DNA of 12,500 nt from contig BLFN01000502.1 of NCBI GenBank assembly GCA_014634225.1, positions 3,873,243 to 3,885,742 on the forward strand, written 5' to 3'. This document shows, piece after piece, positions 8,853-12,500 of the stretch. The notes under the pieces are model-generated. The model had not been told where the DNA came from and did no database searches. It was given only the letters and a program-made list of their open reading frames with translations. The position numbers and the translations under genes are program-made. Origin of the DNA: Acropora yongei (lineage: Eukaryota; Cnidaria; Anthozoa; Scleractinia; Acroporidae). Positions within the stretch are counted from its first letter, which is position 1. The number at the start of each line of letters is the position of its first letter.

Positions 8853-9011
8853 TCAGTGATCCAGTGTTATATTCTCAACAGTTGCCAATACTGCTGGTGG
8901 CATTACATCATCATCGCATGAATCATTGGCATTTTCCTCTTCCAGTGCTGAGCTTTCTAGGTGTGACAATGACATATTGTCCACAATCATCTCATAAAGT
9001 TCATCATCTTG
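8853..9011 (-). pseudogene. Stranded acidic tail of helicase beyond in-frame TAG
   Basis: After the helicase TAG (9014-9012) the same frame stays open for 52 codons, to TGA at 8855-8853. The tail has 15 Asp/Glu and no Lys or Arg, beginning QDDELYEMIV. The residues just before the TAG (YEFDDDLLDEW) have the same acidic character. The frame therefore looks like one continuous C terminus cut by a nonsense mutation. Readthrough is possible in principle (the codon after TAG is CAA) but has no further support. Confidence 0.6.
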
Positions 9012-10263
9012 CTAAAATTCATGCCATTCATCAAGTAAGTCATCATCAAATTCATAGTTATCGGTATCATTTACAACAACTAGTGAGTCACTGTTAACAT
9101 TGATGTCCTGAAATACATTGCTTACAATTGAAAGGATTCTCTGTGCATGCCTTCTGTCCCATATTTCTACCAAGTTGTAAACATCGGCTGTTGTGAAAAT
9201 TCTGTGCAAGTTATCTAGAACCTGTGATATTTGGTGCTGTGAAAATCCCAACATAAATTGTAAATTTGTTAGGGTCTTCACATTTCCATTTGCAGTGGTA
9301 TCAACCAGTTGCATGATGATAGATTTGTGATAATTTATCAAATTGTCTTCTGCAACTTTCCTTTGCAGTTGCAACACTTCTCTTTCTTTAGATGTTGGCA
9401 GAGTGTCCTTGTATGCTGTGACAGGGCATTTAGTAATGTTATCAGAGTGTGGCATACCACATTTGCATTGAGCAGCACAATTGTCACAACAAAGGTGGGG
9501 TTGCTCTGGATACAGGGACACAGACTCAAAATGATTCAGAAGGGTTTTTCTCCTGCACTCTTCAGTCTTAATGAAAGACTTCATATGGGCATCAATATGG
9601 TTTAACACAACTCCATGGTATAAAACATATGCAACGCTTTGGTGGCCATCCCTTCCTGCCCTGCCAGTTTCCTGGACGTAGGACTCCACATTCTTGGAAG
9701 GTCCAAAATGTATGACTCTATGAACACCTCGGCAGTCAACGCCCATTCCAAAGGCTATAGTTGCTATTAGTAGACGAATGGTACCATTGTCAGACTGAAA
9801 GGACTCCAAAATGTTATGCTTATTGGCTTCAGGAGTGCAGGAATGCAACATTTTAACAAGCACATGTTTCAAGTCAATTCCAGTAAACATATATTCTCCT
9901 AAGAGAGCTTTAATAGTAGCATAAAGTAAACCACACTGTCTTATAGTCTGGCAATAAATAATAGTTCCTTCTGTTTTCTCCCGACTCTGTTTCAGTTCAT
10001 CAGTAAGCCAGCCAAAATAGAATTCCATTTCCGTATCCTTATCCATATATTGCACAACATAAGCAACATTTAATTTATTTGGACTTTCCTTAATTTCTAC
10101 TGCATTTTTCATGTTCAGAAGGTTAAAAAATGTGTCTCTGGTCAGTTTTGTGGCAGTTGCAGTCAAGGCTACTATTGGCACATTTGGTGCGAGTGACCTT
10201 AATTCATACAGCTTTGAGTAAGACTCGCGGAATGATGCCATTTTATTATCTTGGGACGTTCCC
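9012..10263 (-). CDS. Helicase exon 2: motifs III-VI and zinc site
   Basis: It begins after the acceptor AATGTGTAG with the last base of the split Trp codon, then GTSQDNKMAS. It holds the second RecA-like domain, the CRR...CCDNC zinc region, and a C-terminal part rich in helices ending in an acidic stretch cut by TAG at 9014-9012. The open frame before 10263 (starting MQFIFLLMCR) is intron sequence, not protein. Confidence 0.85.
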
Positions 10264-11075
10264 CTACACATTAAAAGGAAAATAAACTGCATTAATCTCT
10301 AATGAAATTTATACTAATAATAAAAATAACAATAATATAATGAAAACTTAATTAATATTTTTAATAATTTAATAATAATAATGTCTTGTTTTTAGACAAA
10401 ATAGTTTTACAGGTGATCATGTGTAATATAACTCAGACAGTGATAACCAAAATAAGACCACAATGTAATATTAATACTGACTAACCTATTTACATTTTCT
10501 ATTTACAATATTTACATTCTTATTGTCCTTTCCTTTATACTGCTTAGAACATACATGTAAAATGACATTTGTCCATTGCTGTAGACTCGTTTTTACTTAA
10601 ACACTTACCACTGTCTTACAACATGCGCTTCATCCACTGCAATGGCACAGAGTTTTTTGGAATATACAGAGTTCATCAGCATAAATCTCCAGTGTTCGTT
10701 CTTCAGCCACGCTTCAGGTGATCCGTAAACTAAGGAATATTCGCCACTTTCAACACGAGTGTCTTCACCTTTCTCAAGTGAACTTATGTTAGCTGCTTTT
10801 AGCCCTAGCTTCTTCAAATGGGACACTTGGTCCTCGATAAGGCTTATCAATGGTGAGACAACGACGACGATATGACCAGGCTCTTGTGAGGTCAGATCAA
10901 ACACGAGTGGCAGTGCTTGATACAGGAGAGATTTCCCGAAACCAGTAGGAAGATTGACAAATACATCCTTTTTTTCCTCAACTATTTTCCTAATTGCAGT
11001 TTTTTGCTGCGCATTTAAGCTAGGAATTCGAAATGTATTACTAACAACATCAAACGCTTCTTCAAAGGTCGCCAT
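9012..11075 (-). CDS. RecQ-like superfamily 2 DNA helicase, two exons
   Basis: Exons are 11075-10609 and 10263-9012, 572 codons. The junction splits the Trp codon of DEAHVVRQW. Motifs in order: LNAQQKTAI (Q motif, 20-28); motif I TGFGKS (44-49, Lys48 binds ATP); SPLISLI (74-80); motif II DEAH (148-151); motif III TATAT (190-194); IIYCQT (257-262); motif V IATIAFGMGVD (312-322); motif VI QETGRAGRDG (343-352). C382 and CCDNC (404-408) form the RecQ zinc site. A helical, possibly winged-helix-like, region follows. There is no HRDC. After DEAH the usual RecQ aromatic-rich loop (GHDFRP type) is replaced by GTSQDNKMASF, so coupling of ATP use to DNA may differ. It lies inside the TIRs, so it is transposon cargo, probably unwinding or repairing DNA during transposition. 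It converges on the transposase gene. The ATG at 11075 gives the conserved start. Confidence 0.85.
10264..10608 (-). other. Helicase intron (345 bp)
   Basis: Read on -, the donor GTAAGTGT starts at 10608 and the acceptor TGTAG ends at 10264. It is very AT-rich with AAT/ATT runs and shows no gene or repeat of note. The splice restores the W-G junction expected right after the DEAH box of RecQ-type helicases. Confidence 0.88.
10609..11075 (-). CDS. Helicase exon 1: Q motif, Walker A and DEAH
   Basis: It encodes residues 1-156, the first RecA-like domain up to DEAHVVRQW. The first ATG of the conserved protein is at 11075. An upstream in-frame TTG at 11105 extends the open frame by ten codons but is not needed. 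Confidence 0.87.
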
Positions 11076-11183
11076 TTTGAAAGCTTTGACTCCAAGATGA
11101 AACAAACAATATGATTGGTTAGATTACTTTGGCGCGCAGAGTTCTCGACATATGTAACCTGAATGGTGATTGGTTTAAGTGGC
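11076..11183 (-). promoter_or_regulatory. Candidate promoter of helicase gene: CCAAT boxes and E2F-like site
   Basis: On -, CCAAT occurs at 11118-11114 and 11173-11169. TTTGGCGCGC at 11128-11137 matches the E2F consensus TTTSSCGC and overlaps a GGCGCGC core. The site is about 53 bases before the ATG at 11075. No TATA box is evident. The same motif types are found upstream of the transposase gene, and ACCAATCAC is shared between the two regions. Confidence 0.45.
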
Positions 11184-11269
11184 GGAAAGGAATGTTGTTC
11201 GAATGTGAGCAGCCGTTTGTGGGGAGGAGCGTTGCGTGACGAGACTAAAAATGGCTGCGAGGGAGACTA
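11184..11269 (-). repeat. Right terminal inverted repeat (86 bp)
   Basis: Reverse complement of 3481-3566 with one mismatch (T at 11252). GAGACTA, the inverted form of the left-end heptamer, occurs at 11263-11269 and 11241-11247, keeping the 22-bp spacing. Confidence 0.96.
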
Positions 11270-11278
11270 CACTTTATG
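11270..11278. repeat. Right copy of 9-bp target-site duplication
   Basis: CACTTTATG, identical to 3472-3480, abuts the right TIR and continues into the retrotransposon coding frame (TGG GGC CCT). Confidence 0.93.
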
Positions 11279-11754
11279 GGGCCCTTTTACAGTTGACAGG
11301 TTCGCAACTTGATATAACGCCAAATGTCTTAGATTTAATTCCCGCTTCTGGAATCCTGGCTGCGAGGGCGTGGATGCCTTTACCCAAAATTTTCAGGGGG
11401 AAAACAACTGGCTGGTACCCCCACCAAGCCAGATAATTAGGGTATGGCGCCACCTCAAGCTTTGCAAAGCACAAGGGGCTTTAATAATACCCCTGTGGAA
11501 AGGAGCTTTGTTTTGGCCATGTGTGTGTCCGGACGGGGTCCATTTAGCTAAATGTGTTTTGGACTGGGTTGGAGTTCCAGAATTCAGTTCGGCCGCCACG
11601 ACAAGGGGAAGGACTTACAATTCTATGTTCCATGGTGAACGTCTCGAATTCAAACTTATAGCTTTGTACATAAACTGGCAGTCTATTCGCCCAGCAAGCA
11701 GTGACAGAGGTTTTTGCTTGTCAACAGAAGGTTTGTGTGAACGTTGCATTCGAG
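11270..11754 (+). pseudogene. C-terminal pol region of YR retrotransposon (after RNase H)
   Basis: It continues the RNase H frame after the inserted transposon: TLWGPFTVDRFAT, TGA at 11310-11312, then YNAKCLRFNSRFWNPG. The rest is open to a TAA at 11757-11759. Blocks such as ENNWLVPPP, IRVWRHLKLCKAQGALIIP, ALFWPCVCPDG and DWVGVPEF are what I associate with the conserved segment between RNase H and recombinase in DIRS-like pol proteins. In some lineages this segment is assigned to a methyltransferase-like domain, but I see no methyltransferase motif here. At its end CATTCGAG|GTTAAA is a plausible splice donor that would join this region, in frame, to the recombinase at 12002. Confidence 0.7.
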
Positions 11755-12001
11755 GTTAAACAAATCCTTAACTTAGCCGTCTACGGCAGGAGCGAATTGC
11801 AGCCCACAGGAGGCAAGACAATAATGAACCCGCAGGTGGTTTATGAAGGAACCCACAGGTGGTTTTGAACACCAGGCCCTTGAATATCGTTCACTACACT
11901 CACAGGTGGTGTTATAAGATTCATAGTAGCATATTAACATCGGAGATGGCTTCAATCTCATCTTTGTTTTTTATCATGCACAGTCTCTCTGTTTCTCACA
12001 G
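11755..12001 (+). other. Probable intron joining pol to the tyrosine recombinase (247 bp)
   Basis: The donor GTTAAA at 11755 is modest. The acceptor (pyrimidine-rich TCTCTCTGTTTCTCACAG, ending 12001) is strong. Joining 11754 to 12002 completes a Gly codon and keeps the frame open into the recombinase. Without splicing, the pol frame stops at 11757. The interval also holds four degenerate copies of CRCAGGTGG. Confidence 0.5.
11803..11910. repeat. Four dispersed copies of a CACAGGTGG-type motif
   Basis: CCCACAGGAGG (11803-11813), CCCGCAGGTGGT (11829-11840), CCCACAGGTGGT (11852-11863) and CTCACAGGTGGT (11899-11910). Spacing is irregular. They resemble neither splice sites nor known terminal repeats. 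They may be remnants of a short tandem repeat. Confidence 0.5.
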
Positions 12002-12500
12002 GTTTAAACCTCTTTGATCAAGGCCCGTGGAAGGAGCTTGAAGACCGCGCAGGATCTGGCCGTGGGAGCATTCATCTCACCCGCTTGTTTGAAGCGTTAA
12101 AGCAGACAGTCTTTTCTTCAAAAGCTTGTGGAACCGTTGTTAATTACACTAGTTCTTTAAATCGTTGGATTAAGTTCGCACGCGATAATAATTTAATCAT
12201 TTTCCCAGTTACTGTTGTTGATGCCGCTTTGTATTTTAGTTATTTGTCCACTTCTCAAGTTTCTGCCTCCGTGATCGAAACTTGTTTTAGCGCTTTAAAA
12301 TGGGTTCACGACATTGCTGGGGTTTCTAACCCTATGATTAGCCCTTTTGTAAGAAACGTAGTCGAGGGCGCTAAACGTCAAAATGCTAAACCTGTAGCAA
12401 AGAAATCACCCATTTCTCATGAGGGTCTTACAGCATGTTGTATAGAGCATTCTAGGGAGCTACCAATACGTAGGGATATTTCTATGGCCTTACTTTTGTT
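12002..12500 (+). CDS. Tyrosine recombinase of the YR retrotransposon, N-terminal part
   Basis: The frame is open from the acceptor to the window edge (about 166 codons) with no stop. The visible part is the helical, core-binding (SAM-like) domain of phage-integrase-type recombinases: TVVNYTSSLNRWIKFARDNN, then a helix with YFSYLST, then SALKWVHDIAGVSNP, then NVVEGAKRQNAKP. The last bases (RRDISMALLL) correspond to the start of the catalytic domain, just before the first catalytic Arg is expected. The R-H-R-Y residues are outside the window. In this element class the enzyme inserts the circular DNA copy without a DDE integrase. No ATG near the start is needed if it is joined to pol by splicing. 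Confidence 0.75.

Larger units (their letters stand above)
3481..11269. mobile_element. Complete Academ-like (DUF6589 transposase plus RecQ-like helicase) DNA transposon
   Basis: Length 7,789 bp. It is bounded by 86-bp inverted repeats with one mismatch and an exact 9-bp target duplication, and it is inserted in the coding part of a retrotransposon. It carries two convergent spliced genes: a transposase on + and a helicase on -. Element plus duplication adds 7,798 bp, which is 1 modulo 3. That is exactly the frame shift between RNase H upstream and the pol tail downstream, which confirms the boundaries independently. From memory, helicase-carrying Academ elements have been described (AcademH), and this looks like one. 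The 9-bp duplication is longer than the 3-4 bp I associate with Academ, so the lineage should be treated as provisional. Confidence 0.9.
640..12500 (+). mobile_element. DIRS/Ngaro-like tyrosine-recombinase retrotransposon, degenerate and interrupted
   Basis: The order Gag coiled coil, CCHC knuckle, reverse transcriptase, RNase H, conserved pol tail and tyrosine recombinase on one strand is that of YR retrotransposons. These use a recombinase in place of a DDE integrase and have no LTRs of the usual kind. The left boundary is inferred from where the neighbouring gene stops looking like protein. The right end lies beyond the window, so terminal repeats cannot be compared. The copy is dead: one frameshift near 1445-1452, stops at 1985, 2303, 3143 and 11310, and a 7.8-kb DNA transposon inserted at 3480/3481. 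Confidence 0.75.

Noticed and set aside
9012..11075. Helicase as a resident host RecQ gene
   Set aside because: It lies entirely between TIRs and a perfect target duplication together with the transposase, so it is element cargo.
1..12500. tRNA, rRNA, CRISPR arrays or bacterial operons
   Set aside because: Nothing of the kind was seen by eye. Spliced genes and eukaryotic transposons fit the whole window.

Overview
This is eukaryotic transposon-rich DNA, most likely from a marine invertebrate. An anthozoan cnidarian (coral or sea anemone) is my best guess, from the intron-bearing genes, a DIRS-type retrotransposon and a DUF6589-type transposase. That assignment rests on family resemblance recalled from memory, not on a search.

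The window is a nest of two transposons beside a broken gene. Positions 1 to about 640 hold the 3' part of an unrecognised gene with zinc-ribbon-like cysteines and an in-frame TAA. From about 640 to the right edge lies a degenerate tyrosine-recombinase (YR, DIRS/Ngaro-like) retrotransposon on the + strand. Its order is: a 5' region with a possible TATA/Inr promoter, a coiled-coil Gag, a CCHC knuckle, reverse transcriptase, RNase H, a conserved C-terminal pol region, and a YR that runs off the window. It carries one frameshift (about 1445-1452) and four in-frame stops (1985, 2303, 3143, 11310).

A complete 7,789-bp DNA transposon (3481-11269) sits in the coding sequence just after RNase H. It has 86-bp terminal inverted repeats with one mismatch and a perfect 9-bp target-site duplication, CACTTTATG. 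Removing the element and one duplication copy restores the retrotransposon reading frame exactly. It carries two convergent intron-containing genes. The + strand gene (four exons, 3696-8537, 1,102 codons) encodes a DUF6589-family, Academ-like transposase with a ZAD-like zinc domain and an internal C2H2 finger. The - strand gene (two exons, 11075-9012) encodes a RecQ-like superfamily 2 helicase. The helicase frame reopens after its TAG for 52 very acidic codons, so the TAG looks like a nonsense mutation.

The two genes are read inward from opposite termini, each from a short upstream region with CCAAT boxes and an E2F-like site, which suggests co-expression with host DNA replication. I infer that the transposase binds the TIRs and cuts, while the helicase unwinds DNA or helps repair gaps. 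The combination matches what I recall of helicase-bearing Academ elements (AcademH), but the 9-bp duplication is longer than the 3-4 bp I associate with Academ. An intron of the transposase gene holds a separate 219-bp fold-back element.
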